64,000 nucleotides of DNA from the NCBI RefSeq assembly GCF_963924675.1, contig NC_089224.1, positions 67,751,464 through 67,815,463 on the forward strand, read 5' to 3'. The notes under the pieces were generated by a model. It was not told the DNA's origin. It made no database searches and was given only the letters and a program-made list of their open reading frames with translations. The position numbers and the translations under genes were made by a program. This stretch comes from Phocoena phocoena (taxonomy: Eukaryota > Chordata > Mammalia > Artiodactyla > Phocoenidae). Positions 1 through 11,169 of this stretch are shown in pieces (the stretch's first letter is position 1; each line of letters begins with the position of its first letter).

Positions 1-122
1 TCTACTTTCTTTTCCTTGGTCAGAGCTGTGTCACATCACCACTTCTAGCTGCAAGAATGCTAGTTTTTAGCAGGGCACATTAGTATTTTGTCAGGAAAAT
101 GGGAGAAAAGATATTGTGTCGA

Positions 123-460
123 GGGACTTCCCTGGTGGCGCAGTGGTTGAGAATCCGCCTGTCAATGCAGAGGACATGGGTTTGATCCCTGGTCCAGGAA
201 GATCCCACATGCCACGGAGCAACTAAGCCCATGCGCCACAACTACTGAGCCTGCGCTCTAGAGCCCGCGAGCCACAACTACTGAGCCCACATGCTGCAAC
301 TACTGAAGCCCACGCGCCTAGAGCCTGTGCTCCGCAACAAGAGAAGCCACCACAATGAAAAACCTGTGCACCACAATGAAGAGTAGCCCCTGCTCGCCGC
401 AACTAGAGAAAGCCTGCATGCAGCAGCAAAGACCCAATGCAGCCAAAAAAGAAAAAAAAA
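123..460 (+). mobile_element. CHR-1-like tRNA-derived SINE
   Basis: A SINE of about 340 bp starting with the typical head (ggacttccctggtggcgcag), containing repeated ccacaactactgag modules and ending in an A-rich tail. It is flanked by a 16-bp target-site duplication with two mismatches (107-122, aaagatattgtgtcga; 461-476, aaagatactgtgttga). This long form is known from whales, hippos and ruminants. The element is noncoding; the open frame through its 3' part is a chance frame. Confidence 0.9.
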
Positions 461-654
461 AAAGATACTGTGTTGATAACCAGCATTCTCTGTCATATAA
501 AGGTTCAATATATGTTAATTATTTTATTTACAAACACACAAAACTAAGAGATCAATTATATACACCTGAAAAAGCTCTCCAGTTGAATGTTCCTATGCAG
601 TCTTACATTGTTCAGGATACTTATAAAATCACCAGTAATAATAGTAATAGCTAC

Positions 655-845
655 TGGGTATGTCCAGGCACTAAAATATTTTTATACATTATTACATTTA
701 ATCTTGACAATATTTTTACAGACAGCTATTCATACATATACCCATTATACTGATGTGGAAACCCATGTTTCAAAAAGATAATAACTTGCCCAAACTTAGA
801 TAGGCAGTAAACGGAATAGTCAGAATTTGGACTCAAGTCAGACTC
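655..845 (-). repeat. MIR SINE relic
   Basis: Degenerate MIR in reverse orientation. It shows the 'fall to low copy' signature: an aggcact-like part, then a cccattatactgatg-type part, a taacttgccc core and a ggactcaagtcagac end. Boundaries are approximate. Confidence 0.65.
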
Positions 846-2071
846 AATTCAAAAACCTCTGTTCTAAATTCCTCTTTCTAAAGGTCATTTCTTTTCCTTC
901 CAAAAAGAATATTTACTATTTCTTAACAAAGTGAGCCAGACCATCATTACCCCCTGAGCAGTTTTTTGCCCAAACATTTCTCTCCTAGGCAGAATACATT
1001 TCTCATTAAAATATGGTCCACAGTTCCTCCTCACTGCCTGAACAATGTTCCTGAGTAGGTGTGGGTTTTTTCATGTTTCTTTTTCAGGCATTGAAACATA
1101 CAGTCACCCCTTAGCTCTTGGCCTTAGCCAAATACCACGTCGCTCCTATTAGAGACACTGAAGCTCACAGAGATGCATTTTAATACTATTTTTGCAGAAC
1201 TATTGTAGATCTTTTTTCAACCCTCAGACCTAAGAAGAATGTGAGAAAATGGCATGTGGGAGGACAAGAGCCCCTTGCAGTTTATTTGGGAAGACAAATT
1301 GCTTTTTCACAGAAGATGAAAAGATTACCAGAAAACAGCATTCACTGCTAAACACACTTCAATGTTAGGATGGTTACAGAGGAACTGGCATACCACTGGA
1401 AAAACAAATTCCAGAAGGACCACAGAGGGAAACAAGTGGTTACAGCCTGTCAACCTGTGCTATGATTTTCTCCTTGCTGTGAAAGCAATAACAAAGTCCT
1501 GAGCTATTCAACTAGATCTTAGAGAACTGAGAAACATACATAGGCTTGAAAAAAGAAAAAGAGCTAGAGTTTCAACCTAGTTTTCCTCTCCCATAGCCAG
1601 TTTTCCCTTAAGGATCCTTACAAAGGATGGCTTATCCTTATAGTCAGCAAATGAGGCATTCAGGTCCAATAACATACTTCTAATGGGTAGCTCCTTAAAA
1701 TAGAAGGATGATACTTTTGTGTGTCTCTCATAGAATGAAGTTAGAATAATGAATTGTTTCCCCACAGAGACTCAGTTAATAACTCTAGATTATATTCCCC
1801 AAATAGAGGGTCTTTCTGAGTATTTAAACTGGGTAACAAAAGACCAGACTGACAATCTTACATATTTAAGTCTTCAGTTATTTTTCATTAGACTTCATGG
1901 AAGCTGCAGAAGATACTACAGATTGGTACACTCAACACCCACCTCAGGTTCTTTCTAGTATGCACCTTCATGTGCTAAAAAGCTAATAACTACATCAGCC
2001 AGGTTCTCTTGTAGAAATTTACAAGATTCTCTTATAGAAATATATTTCAAAGATTTGAAATATATAACAAA
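846..2071. other. Unassigned AT-rich sequence
   Basis: About 1.2 kb in which I recognise no gene or repeat family. Open frames of 60-70 codons here have no recognisable motif and look like chance frames. Confidence 0.5.
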
Positions 2072-2660
2072 TTTTTTGGTACCAATTTTAAATACAATTT
2101 TATTTAAGGCATTGCATTTTCCACTTATAAAACAGTGCTTATGAAGTGCAATGTTATTTCCTTTCCCGGTGCATATTTTCCATATTCAAGTATCAAGAAT
2201 GCCCTGTTATTTACTATAGCAGCTGAAATTTAAAACTGCCATGGAATTTGCTACAAATTTGGGTCCTGCAATGTTCTGTGTTGAACAATGCTAAATCTAT
2301 GCTCAGGTTGGCTTATTCAACCTCTTCAATGGTGGGCCTAGAGGAGGCATCACCAGATGGAGAAGCTCCACCACCAAGGAAACCCCCAGGCATTCCTCCT
2401 AGCATGCCTCCTGCACTCTGGTACAGCTTGGTAATGATGGGGTTGCAGACTTTTTCCAGCTCTTTCTGCTGATGTTCAAATTCCTCCTTCTCTGCAGTCT
2501 AGTTCTTATCAAGCCAGCTGATGATTTCACACTTGTCAAGAATCTTCTATTTGTCCTTATTGTTGATCTTGCCTTGAAATTTTTCACCTTCAACAGTTGC
2601 TTTCATGTTGAATACATAGGATTCAAGCGAATTCTTGGAAGATACCTTGTCCTGCTTCTT
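2072..2660 (-). pseudogene. HSPA8P: HSPA8 (HSC70) processed pseudogene, 5'-truncated
   Basis: Read on the minus strand this encodes the last roughly 105 codons of the constitutive cytosolic chaperone HSC70. It includes the stretches [17 protein letters not shown] and [16 protein letters not shown] and the Gly/Pro-rich tail ending in TIEEV plus a TAA stop (complement of 2313-2315). The HSPA8 3'UTR follows down to an aataaa-type signal and a short T run at about 2072, the remnant of the poly(A) tail. The copy is dead: Gln codons have become stops at 2547-2549 and 2499-2501, and single codons have been lost near 2652 and 2528. It lacks the ATPase domain and most of the substrate-binding domain. 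Absence of introns plus a complete 3'UTR indicates LINE-1-mediated retroposition with 5' truncation. HSPA8 rather than HSPA1 is favoured by the tail and 3'UTR wording. A target-site duplication was not found. Confidence 0.9.
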
Positions 2661-3240
2661 GTAGAAGAAAATGTTACAACATTCTTTGTAGAAATACCTT
2701 TTAGAGACTTGTAATGCATAACCAACAGTAGGTGGCAGCCCCAAAGGGAGATCAGAACTTTTGACAAGAAGAGGCATTTGGCTTTCCTGCAGTAACTGTG
2801 GCTGAGGTTCTACTCTCATGCCACTAATATCATAAATGTCAAGGAGCATGCAACAGCAACAGGAAAGTTTCCATTAAAACAATCCCAAGCCCCAGGCAAA
2901 GCCCCTTAAAAATCCCTGGGAGATAGAAATAGAATCTGGGTAATAAAGTGAAGTATAACCTTTTTAAAAAAAAAAGAAAAAAAACAATCCCAAGGTGGTT
3001 TAGAGTTTCTCTACACTTATGTTTTTCCTGATTGTACAGTATATCCAAACTTAGCTCCCTGGCCCTCCTACAAATTTGGCATGTTACATAATGCTCTAAA
3101 ATTAATCACTTTCTGTATAAACAACTTAAAGTAGATTCTGTTGTCTGCAACTAATAATACTGGTCCATATGGGAATTTGTACCGGAAATGCTTACAAAAA
3201 GTGGATCCTTTAAGGAAATGGGAATTTAATGTTGGTTATT
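2661..3240. other. Unassigned sequence next to the HSPA8 copy
   Basis: The minus-strand frame that runs through the HSC70 fragment stays open for about 60 more codons to 2849, but this part does not resemble HSP70 or any family I recognise. An A-rich tract lies at 2963-2987, possibly the tail of an unrecognised retroposed sequence. Nothing else is identifiable. Confidence 0.45.
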
Positions 3241-3656
3241 GTGTTAGCCTGCTTCAGTTGCCATAATAAAATACCAAAAACTGGGTGTTTAAACAACAGA
3301 TTTATGTTCTCCAAGTTCTAGAATTTGGAAGGTCCAAGATCAAGGTGCCAGCCAATTTGGTTCCTTGGTGAAGGCCCTCTTCCTGGCTTGCAGAGAGCTT
3401 GTCTCACTGTGTCCTCACATGGCAGAGAGAGAGAGACAGCAAGAGAGAAAGATCTGGTCCTTCTTCTTATAAGAACACTAATCCCATCATGGCAACTCCA
3501 CCCTCATGACCTCATCTAAAACTAATTACGGTCCAAAAACCCCACCTCCAAATAACATCCACACTGGGATTAGGGCTTCAACACATGAGTTTTTTTGTTT
3601 GTTTGTTTGTTTGAGAGGGAGGGAGGGAGGGAATATAAACATTCAGTCCATATCAG
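3241..3656 (-). mobile_element. MaLR-type solo LTR (MLT1-like)
   Basis: A full-length LTR in reverse orientation. The plus strand begins tgttagcctgcttcagttgc, continues with the conserved 'actgggtg..taaacaacag', 'gatcaaggtgccagc', 'tgtcctcacatggc' and 'cttcttataagaacac' blocks, and ends near 'attcagtccata'. A (GTTT)n run (about 3592-3612) and a (GGGA)n run have expanded near its end. No internal MaLR sequence is attached. Confidence 0.75.
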
Positions 3657-4390
3657 TTATCTATTCTAATTAGGTGTGAAGTCAGTCAGTGCTGGTTAGC
3701 ATTAGAGGTTGGAGCACTAATTATCTAATGAGTTTCCATGGAATTCAGGGTCAAATTGTCACTATGGTCCCCATGAATGAAGAAACTACTAAAGGCTTTC
3801 ATGGGCCAGGTTACTGCTATGAAAAGCTATTCTGAAGAACATCGTGCATACAATGATCGTGTTGGAAGTAGGCTAGCTATTTCTAACTGTGCTGGAGAGC
3901 TTTAACAAAGAAAATGACATGCTTGGGCTTTTAAATTCTTGGCCAAAGGCACAGTCAGAGAAACATGACTTCCCTAATACGGACATTACCTCTTGCAGCT
4001 GCTGGGCAGATGTAGTCCAGGAACTGCAAGGTCTGACCCTATTGATTGCTAAATTATAATATAAGGTCAATTCCAACCTCACTCAAAAATCTTATATGAG
4101 AGTTAGGGCACTAATTTGCAAAGAGTAAGACCTCAAAAATAGTAAGAGGGAAATGGGAGGAATTTGGAAGACTTCAAGTTACCCATTCTCTTAAACCCCA
4201 CTGAGTCTCTCTTATCAGCAAAAGTAGCCTTTACTGAATAAGACTTCTGCTGCCTCACTTGAAGACTTTATCATGTTACTTTAAAAGGAGTTGTCTGAAG
4301 TCAGGGAGCATGATTCCTTCAGCTCCGACTTCTTTTTCAAGACTGTTTTGGCTATTCAGAGTCTTTTGTGTTTCCAAACAAATTTTAGAA
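3657..4390. other. Unassigned sequence
   Basis: About 730 bp without recognised genes or repeat families. Short open frames carry no recognisable motif. Confidence 0.5.
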
Positions 4391-4612
4391 TTTTGTTCTC
4401 TGTACTACAAAGCTACAGTAATCAAAACAATATGGTACTGCCACAGAAACAGACATATAGATCAATGAAACAGAAGAGAAAACCCAGAAATAAACCCACA
4501 CTTATGATCAATCTACAGTTAATCAACAACAAAGGAGGCAAGAATATACAATGGAGAAAAGACAGTCTTTCAAATAAGTGGTGCTGGGAAAACTGGACAG
4601 CTACACATAAAA
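4391..4612 (+). mobile_element. LINE-1 ORF2 fragment (left half of a split copy)
   Basis: Matches the ORF2 segment seen in the long LINE-1 of this window at about 9352-9540 (tacaaagctaca, atggtactg, atagatcaatg, aataagtggtgctggg, aaaactgg). The same older copy appears to resume at 5045. Confidence 0.8.
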
Positions 4613-5032
4613 GAAAGACAAATACCATATGCTAACACATATACATGGAATTTAAGAACAAAAAATGTCATGAAGAACCTAGTGGTAAGACAGGAATAAA
4701 GACACAGACCTACTAGAGAATGGACTTCAGGATATGGGGAGGGGGAAGGGTAAGCTGTGACAAAGCAAGAGAGTGGCATGAACATATATACACTACCAAA
4801 CGTAAGGTAGATAGCTAGTGGGAAGCAGCCGCATGGCACAGGGAGATCAGCTCGGTGCTTTGTGACCACCTAGAGGGGTGGGATAGGGAGGGTGGGAGGG
4901 AGGGAGATGCAAAAGGGAAGAGATATGGGAACATATATATATGTATAACTGATTCACTTTGTTATAAAGCAGAAACTAACACACCATTGTAAACCAATTA
5001 TACTCCAATAAAGATGTAAAAAAAAAAAAAGG
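4613..5032 (+). mobile_element. LINE-1 3' end, 5'-truncated, nested
   Basis: About 420 bp from the last codons of ORF2 (aaataccatatgctaacaca) through the 3'UTR to ccaataaagatgt and a poly(A) run. The same 3'UTR is seen at 10495-11118 and 16650-17045. It sits between two pieces of an older LINE-1 and so looks like a later insertion into it. Confidence 0.85.
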
Positions 5033-5044
5033 AATTGACAGAAA

Positions 5045-5125
5045 AAAAAAGAATGAAATTAGAAATTCTCTAACACCATGTACAAAAATAAACTCAAAAT
5101 GGATTAAAGACCTAAAGTTCAAACC
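5045..5125 (+). mobile_element. LINE-1 ORF2 fragment (right half of the split copy)
   Basis: The sequence gaatgaaattagaa...aaaataaactcaaaatgg...aaagacctaaa is the direct continuation of the ORF2 segment ending at 4612, by comparison with 9553-9621 of the long element. Confidence 0.8.
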
Positions 5126-5157
5126 CATGTCATTCAAGGGTCAACTATAGTTGTAGG

Positions 5158-5174
5158 GCAAAGAATTCTGCCAA
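5158..5174 (+). repeat. Target-site duplication, left copy, of the long LINE-1
   Basis: The 17-mer gcaaagaattctgccaa occurs here and again, without a mismatch, at 11153-11169. It brackets the LINE-1 body and its A-rich tail. Confidence 0.95.
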
Positions 5175-5765
5175 CTGACTCTTGGAGGGCTCACACCAAG
5201 GAGTACTTCCCAGAACTTCTGCTGCCCGTATCCTTGTCCCACGGTGAGCCACAGGAGACCCTCTAACACTAGCAGACATGTGTATGACATAATCTTTGTG
5301 CTCCAGCCTGGTGTCTGAGGCTCTGAGGTGGGAGAGCCGAGTTCAGGACATTGGACCACCAGAGACCTCCTGGCCCCATCTAATATTAATCAGCAAGAGC
5401 TCTCCCAGAGATCTCCATCTCAACACTAAGACCCAGCTCCACCCAACGGCCAGCAAGCTCCAGTGCTAGACGCCCCATGCCAAACAACTAGCAAGACAGG
5501 AACACAACCCCACCCATTAGCAGAGAGGCTGCCTAAAATCATAATAAGCTCACAGACACCCCAAAACATACCACCGGACGCAGCCCTGCCCACCAGAGAC
5601 ACAAGATCCGGCCCCACCCACCAGAACACAGACACCAGTCCCCTCCACCATGAAGCCTACACAAGCCACTGAACCAACCTCACCACCCGGGAAGACAACA
5701 AAACCAATGCGAACTATGAACCTGCAGCCTGCGAAAGAGACCCCTAAAACAGTAAGTTAAACAAA
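5175..5765 (+). promoter_or_regulatory. LINE-1 5'UTR-like leader
   Basis: About 590 bp, C-rich on the plus strand (ccacc, ccagc, gacacc motifs), between the target-site duplication and the ORF1 start. In LINE-1 this region holds the internal RNA polymerase II promoter. That role is inferred from position; no specific promoter site is visible, and it may be incomplete. Confidence 0.6.
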
Positions 5766-6674
5766 ATGAGAAGACAGAGAAATATGCCGCAGATGAAGGA
5801 GCAAGGTAAAAACCTACCAGACCAAACAAATGAAGAGGAAATAGGCTGTCTACCTGAAAAAGATTTCAGAGTAAAGAGAGTAAAGATGATCCAAAATCTT
5901 GTAAATAGATAGGAGAAAATACAAGAAATGTTTAACAAGGACTTAGAAGAACTAAACAGCAAACAATGATGAACACCACAATAAATGAAAGTAAAAGTTC
6001 TCTAGAAGGAATCAATAGCAGAATAACTGAGGCAGAAGAACGGATAAGTGACCTGGAAGATAAAATAGTGGAAATAACGACTACAGAGCAGAAAAAAGAA
6101 TGAAAAAAACTGAGGACAGTCTCAGAGACCTCTAGGATAACATTAAATGCACCAACATTACAATTATAGGGGACCCAGAAGAAGAAGAGAAAAAGAAAGG
6201 GTCTGAGAAAATATTTTAAGAGATTATAGTTTAAAAATTCCCTAATATGGGAAAGGAAATAGTCAATCAAGTCCAGGAAGCGCAGAGAGTCCCATATAGG
6301 CTAAATCCAAGGAGAAACATGCCAAGACATATATTAATCAAGCTATAAAAATTAGATACAAAGAACAAATATTAAAAGCAGCAAGGGAAAAGCAACAAAT
6401 AACACACAAGGGACTCCTCATAGGTTAACAGCTGATCTTTCAGCAGAAACTCTGCAAGCCAGAAGGGAGTTTTGGCGTGTCGTGTTTTCATTATCATTCA
6501 GTGGCATGATATTTAAAGTGATGAAAGGGAAAAACCTACAATGAAGTTTACTCTACCCAGCAAGGATCTCATTCAGATTCAACTGAGGAATTAAAACCTT
6601 TACAGACAAGAAAAAGTTAGAACTCAGCACCACCAAACCAGCTTTACAACAAATGCTAAAGGAACTTCTCTAGG
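5766..6674 (+). pseudogene. LINE-1 ORF1 (RNA-binding protein) pseudogene
   Basis: ORF1 normally makes the trimeric coiled-coil RNA chaperone that packages LINE-1 RNA. The copy starts at ATG 5766 with MRRQRNMPQMKEQGKN. Reading stops at TAG 5910-5912 and TGA 5967-5969, then continues with frameshifts through a charged, Glu/Lys-rich region (about 5990-6220) matching the coiled-coil part. It ends near 6674 in the ...ALQQMLKELL* type of C-terminus, followed by a spacer of about 57 bp before ORF2. Length matches the family. Multiple early stops make it certainly nonfunctional. Confidence 0.88.
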
Positions 6675-6731
6675 CAGGAAACACAAGAGAAGGGAAAGAC
6701 CTGCAAAAACAAACCCCAAACAATTAAGAAA

Positions 6732-9700
6732 ATGGGAATAGGAACATACATATTGATAATTACCTTAAATGTAAATGGATTAAATGCTCCAACCAAAAGA
6801 CACAGACTGGCTGAATGGATACAAAAACAGGACCCCTATATATGCTGTCTACAAGAGACCCACTTCAAACCTAGGGACACATACAGACTGAAAGTGAAGG
6901 GATGGAAAAAGATATTCCAGGCAAATGGAAATCAAAAGAAAGCTGGAGTAGCAATTCTCATATCAGACAAAAGAGTCTTTAAAATAAAGACTATTACAAG
7001 AGACAAAGAAGGACAATACATAATGATCAAGGGATCAATTCTAGAAGAAGATATAACAATTGTAAATATTTATGCACCGAGCATAAGAGCACCTCAATAC
7101 TTAAGGCAAATGCTAACAGCCATAAAAGGGGAAATTGACAGTAACACAATAATAGTAGGGAACTTTAACACCCCACTTTACCAATAGACAGATCATACAA
7201 AATGAAAATAAATAAGGAAACACAAGCTTTAAATGACACATTAAACAACATGGACTTGATTGATATTTATAGGACATTCCATCCAAAAACAACAGAATAC
7301 ACTTTCTTCTCGAGTGCTCATGGAACATTCTCCAGGATAGATCATATCTTGGGTCACAAATCAAGCCTTGGTAAATTTAAGATAATTGAAATCATATCAA
7401 GTATCCTTTCCAACCACAAGGCTATAAGACTAGATATCAATTACAGGATAGAACTGTAAAAAATACAAACACATGGAAGCTAAACAATATGCTACTAAAT
7501 AACCAAGAGATCACTGAAGAAATCAAAGAGGAAATCAAAAAATACGTAGAAACAAATGATAATGAAAACACGACACGCCAAAACCTATGGGATGCAACAA
7601 AAGCAGTTCTAAGATGGAAGTTTATAGCAATACAATCCTACCTCAAGAAACAAGAAAAATCTCAAATAAACAACCTAATCTTACACCTATAGCAATAAGA
7701 AAAAGAAGAATAAAAAAAAAACAAAGTTAGCAGAAGGAAGAAATCATAAAGATCAGAAATAAATGAAAAAGAAATAAAGGAAACAATAGCAAAGATCAAT
7801 AAAACTAAAAGCTGCTTCTTTAAGAAGATAAACAAAATTGATAAACCATTAGCTAGACTCATCAAGAAAAAAAGGGAGAAGACTCAAATCAACAAAATAA
7901 GAAATGAAAAAGGAGAACTAACAACTGACACTGCAGAAATACAAACGATCATGAGAGCTTACTACAAGCAACTATATGCGAATAAAATGGACAACCTGGA
8001 AGAAATGGACAAATTCTTAGAAAAGCACAACCTTCTGAGACTGAACCAGGAAGAAATAGAAAATATAAACAGACAAATCACAGGCACTGAAACTGAAACT
8101 GTGAATAAAAATCTTCCAACAAGCAAAAGCCCAGGACCAGGTGGCTTCACAGGCGAATTCTATCAAACATTTAGAGAAGAGCTAACACCTATCCTTCTCA
8201 GACTCTTCCAAAATATAGCAGAGGGAGGAACACTCCCAAACTCATTCTACGAGGCCACCATCACCCTGATACCAAAGCCAGACAAAGATGTCACAAAAAG
8301 AGAAAACTACAGGCCAATATCATTGATGAACAAAGACGCAAAAATCCTCAACAAAATACTAGCAAACAGAATCCAACAGCACATTAAAAAGATCATACAT
8401 CATGATCAAGTGGTGTTTATCCCAGGAATGCAAGGATTCTTCAATATATGTAAATCAATCAATGTGATATACCATATTAACAAATTAAAGGACAAAAGCC
8501 ATATGATAATCTCAATAGATGCAGGAAAAGCTTCTGACAAAATTCAATACCCAATTATGATAAAAACTCTCCAGAAAGTAAGCATAGAGGGAAACTACCT
8601 CAACATAATAAAGGCCATATATGACAAAACCACAGCCAACATCATTCTCAATGGTGAAAAACTGAAACCATTTCCTCTAAGATCAGGAACAAGACAAGGT
8701 TGCCCACTCTCACCGTTATTATTCAAAACAGTTTTGGAAGTTTTAGCCACAGCAGTCAGAGAAGAAAAAGAAATAAAAGGATTCCAAATTGGAAGAAAAG
8801 AAGTAAAACTGTCACTGTTTGCAGATGACATGTTACTATACACAGAGAATCCTAAAGATGCTACCAGAAAACTACTAGAGCTAATCAATGAATTTGGTAA
8901 AGTAGCAGGATACAAAATTAATGCACAGAAATCTGTTGCATTCCTATACACTAAAGACAAAAATCTGAAAGAGAAATTAAGGAAACACTCCCATTTACCA
9001 TTGCAACAAAAAGAGTAAAATACCTAGGAATAAACCTACCTAGGGAGACAATAGACCTGTATGCAGAAAACTATAAGACACTGATGAAAGAAATTCAAGA
9101 CAACACAAACAGATGGAGAGGTATACCATGTCTCGGATTGGAAGAATCAACACTGTGAAAATGACTATACTACCCAAAGCAATCTAGAGATTCAATGCAA
9201 TCTCTATCAAACTATCATTTGGCATTTTTCACAGAACTAGTACAAAAAATTTCACAATTGTATGGAAACACAAAAGACCCTGAATATCCCAAGCAATCTT
9301 GGGAAAGAAAAACAGAGCTGGAGGAATCAGGCTGCCTAACTTCAGACTATACTATAAAGCTACATTAATCAAGACAGTATGGTACTGACACAAAAACAGA
9401 AATATAGATCAATGGAACAGGACAGAAAGCCCAGAGATAAACCCACACACATATGGTCACCTTATCTTTGATAAAGGAGGCAAGAATATACAATGGAGAA
9501 AAGACAGCCTCTTCAATAAGTGGTGCTAGGAAAACTGGGCAGATATATGTATAAGAATGAAATTAGAACACTCCCTAACACCATACACAAAAATAAACTC
9601 AAAACGGATTAAAGACCTAAATGTAACGCCAGACACTATAAACTCTTAGAGGAAAATGTAGGCAGAACACTCTATGACATAAATCACAGCAAGATCCTTT

Positions 9701-10527
9701 TTGACCCACCTCCTAGAGAAACGGCAATAAAAATAAACAAATGGAACCTAATGAAACTTAAAAGCTTTTGCACAGCAAAGGAAACCATAAACAAGACGAA
9801 AGGACAACCCTCAGAATGGGAGAAAATGTTTGCAAATGAAGTAATCAACAAAGAATTAATCTCCAAAATATACAAGCAGCTCATGCAGCTCAGTATGAAA
9901 AAAACAAACCCAATCCAGAAATGGGCAGAAGACCTAACACACATTTCTCCAAAGAAGATATACAGACTGCCAACAAACATGAAAGGATGCTCAACATCAC
10001 TAATCATTAGAGAAATGCAAATCAAAACTACAATGAGGTATCACCTCATACCAGTCAGAATGGCCATCATCAAAAAATCTACAAACAATAAATCCTGGAG
10101 AGGGTGTGGAGAAAAGGGAACCCTCTTGCACTGTTGGTGGGAATGTAAATTGATACAGCCACTATGGAGAACCGTATGGAGGTTCCTTAAAAAACTAAAA
10201 ATAGAATTATCATATGACCCAGCAATCCCACTACTGGGCATATACCCTGAGAAAACCATAATTTAAAAAGAGTCATGTACCACAATGTTCATTGCAGCAC
10301 TATTTACAACAGCCAGGACATGGAAGCAACCTAAGTGTCTATCAACAGATGAATGGATAAAGAAGATGTGGCACATATATACAATGGAATATTACTCAAG
10401 CATAAAAAGAAATGAAACTGAGTTATTTGTACTGAGGTGGATGGACCTAGAGTCTGTCATACGGAGTGAAGTAAGTCAGAAAGAGAAAAACAAATACCAT
10501 ATGCTAACACATAACTATGGAATCTAA
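6732..10527 (+). pseudogene. LINE-1 ORF2 (endonuclease/reverse transcriptase) pseudogene
   Basis: ORF2 normally encodes an APE-type endonuclease, a reverse transcriptase and a Cys-rich tail, which nick DNA and copy LINE-1 RNA at the nick. The ATG at 6732 follows aagaaa and opens MGIGTYILIITLNVNGL. The endonuclease part with CCLQETH runs to TAG 7185-7187, where one base appears lost just before (about 7177). Segments in other frames follow at 7202-7459 and 7489-7692. The longest intact piece, 7951-9018, carries the reverse transcriptase, including the FADD active-site motif at 8818-8829. After 9018 the frame is broken until 9751-10266, and a last piece runs to the normal C-terminus (TAA-like end at about 10527) after a stop at 10264-10266. 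At least five disabling lesions are visible. Confidence 0.95.
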
Positions 10528-10593
10528 AAAAAAAAATGGTTTTGATGAACCTAGGGGCAGCTAGGGGCAGGATAGGAATAAAGACGCATATTT

Positions 10594-10805
10594 AGGACGT
10601 CCCTGGTGGTGCAGTGGTTGAGAGTCTGCCTGCCGATGCAGGGGACGCGGGTTCATGCCCCGGTCCAGGGGGATTCTGCGTGCTGCCGAGCAGCTGGGCC
10701 TGTGAGCCATGGCCGCTGGAACTGCACGTCCGGAGCCTGTGCTCCACAACGGGGAAGTCCGCAGCAGTGGGAGGCCCGTGTACCACAAAAAAAAAAAAAA
10801 AAAAA
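10594..10805 (+). mobile_element. CHR-2-like SINE inside the LINE-1 3'UTR
   Basis: Head ggacgtccctggtggtgcag, tRNA-like A and B box region, then ...gtgctccacaacgggg...gtaccac and a long A tail. It interrupts the LINE-1 3'UTR word 'aataaagacgcagatg'. Short duplications aaagacgca (10580-10588) and aaagacaca (10806-10814) flank it. It is therefore younger than the LINE-1. Confidence 0.92.
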
Positions 10806-11152
10806 AAAGACACAGATGTAGAGAATGGACCTGAAGACACAGGGAGGGGGAAGGATAAGCTGGGACAAAGTGAGAGAGTGGCATGGACATATATACACTA
10901 CCAAATGTAAAATAGCTAGCTAGTGGGAAGCAGCTACATCACACAGGGAGACCAGCTCAGTGCTCTATGACCACCTAGAGGGGTGAGATAGGGAGGGTGG
11001 GAGGGAGACGCAGAGGGAGGGGATATGGGAATATATGTATACATATAGCTGATTCACTTTGTCATACAGCAGAAATAACACAACACTGTAAAGCAATTAT
11101 ACTCCAATAAAGATGTTTAAAAAAAAAGAGCCAAAAAAAAAAAAAACCACAA

Positions 11153-11169
11153 GCAAAGAATTCTGCCAA
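11153..11169 (+). repeat. Target-site duplication, right copy, of the long LINE-1
   Basis: Exact partner of 5158-5174, located directly after the A-rich tail. Confidence 0.95.

Larger units (their letters stand above)
5175..11152 (+). mobile_element. Long LINE-1 element, cetartiodactyl type, inactive
   Basis: A LINE-1 of about 6 kb (including a 0.2-kb SINE inside it). In order it has a GC-richer leader, ORF1, a short spacer, ORF2 with endonuclease and reverse transcriptase motifs, a 3'UTR ending ccaataaagatgttt, and an A-rich tail. The 17-bp duplication at both ends shows that the whole unit arrived by target-primed reverse transcription in one event. Both ORFs carry many stops and frameshifts, so it cannot move by itself. 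The leader may be 5'-truncated, since ruminant LINE-1 can be longer. Confidence 0.95.

Noticed and set aside
121..460. Possible tRNA gene because of A-box and B-box-like sequence in the SINE heads
   Set aside because: These belong to tRNA-derived SINEs with A-rich tails and target duplications; they lack a foldable cloverleaf and a normal terminator.
7951..9018. 355-codon open frame with a reverse transcriptase motif
   Set aside because: It is the reverse transcriptase part of the dead LINE-1 ORF2, with disabling breaks on both sides, not a separate gene or retron.
10561..10910. Several overlapping open frames of 70-110 codons around a poly(A) run
   Set aside because: They are translations of the CHR-2 SINE and LINE-1 3'UTR. 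Similar frames recur at every CHR-2 copy (15032, 38356, 42451, 54364, 57653).
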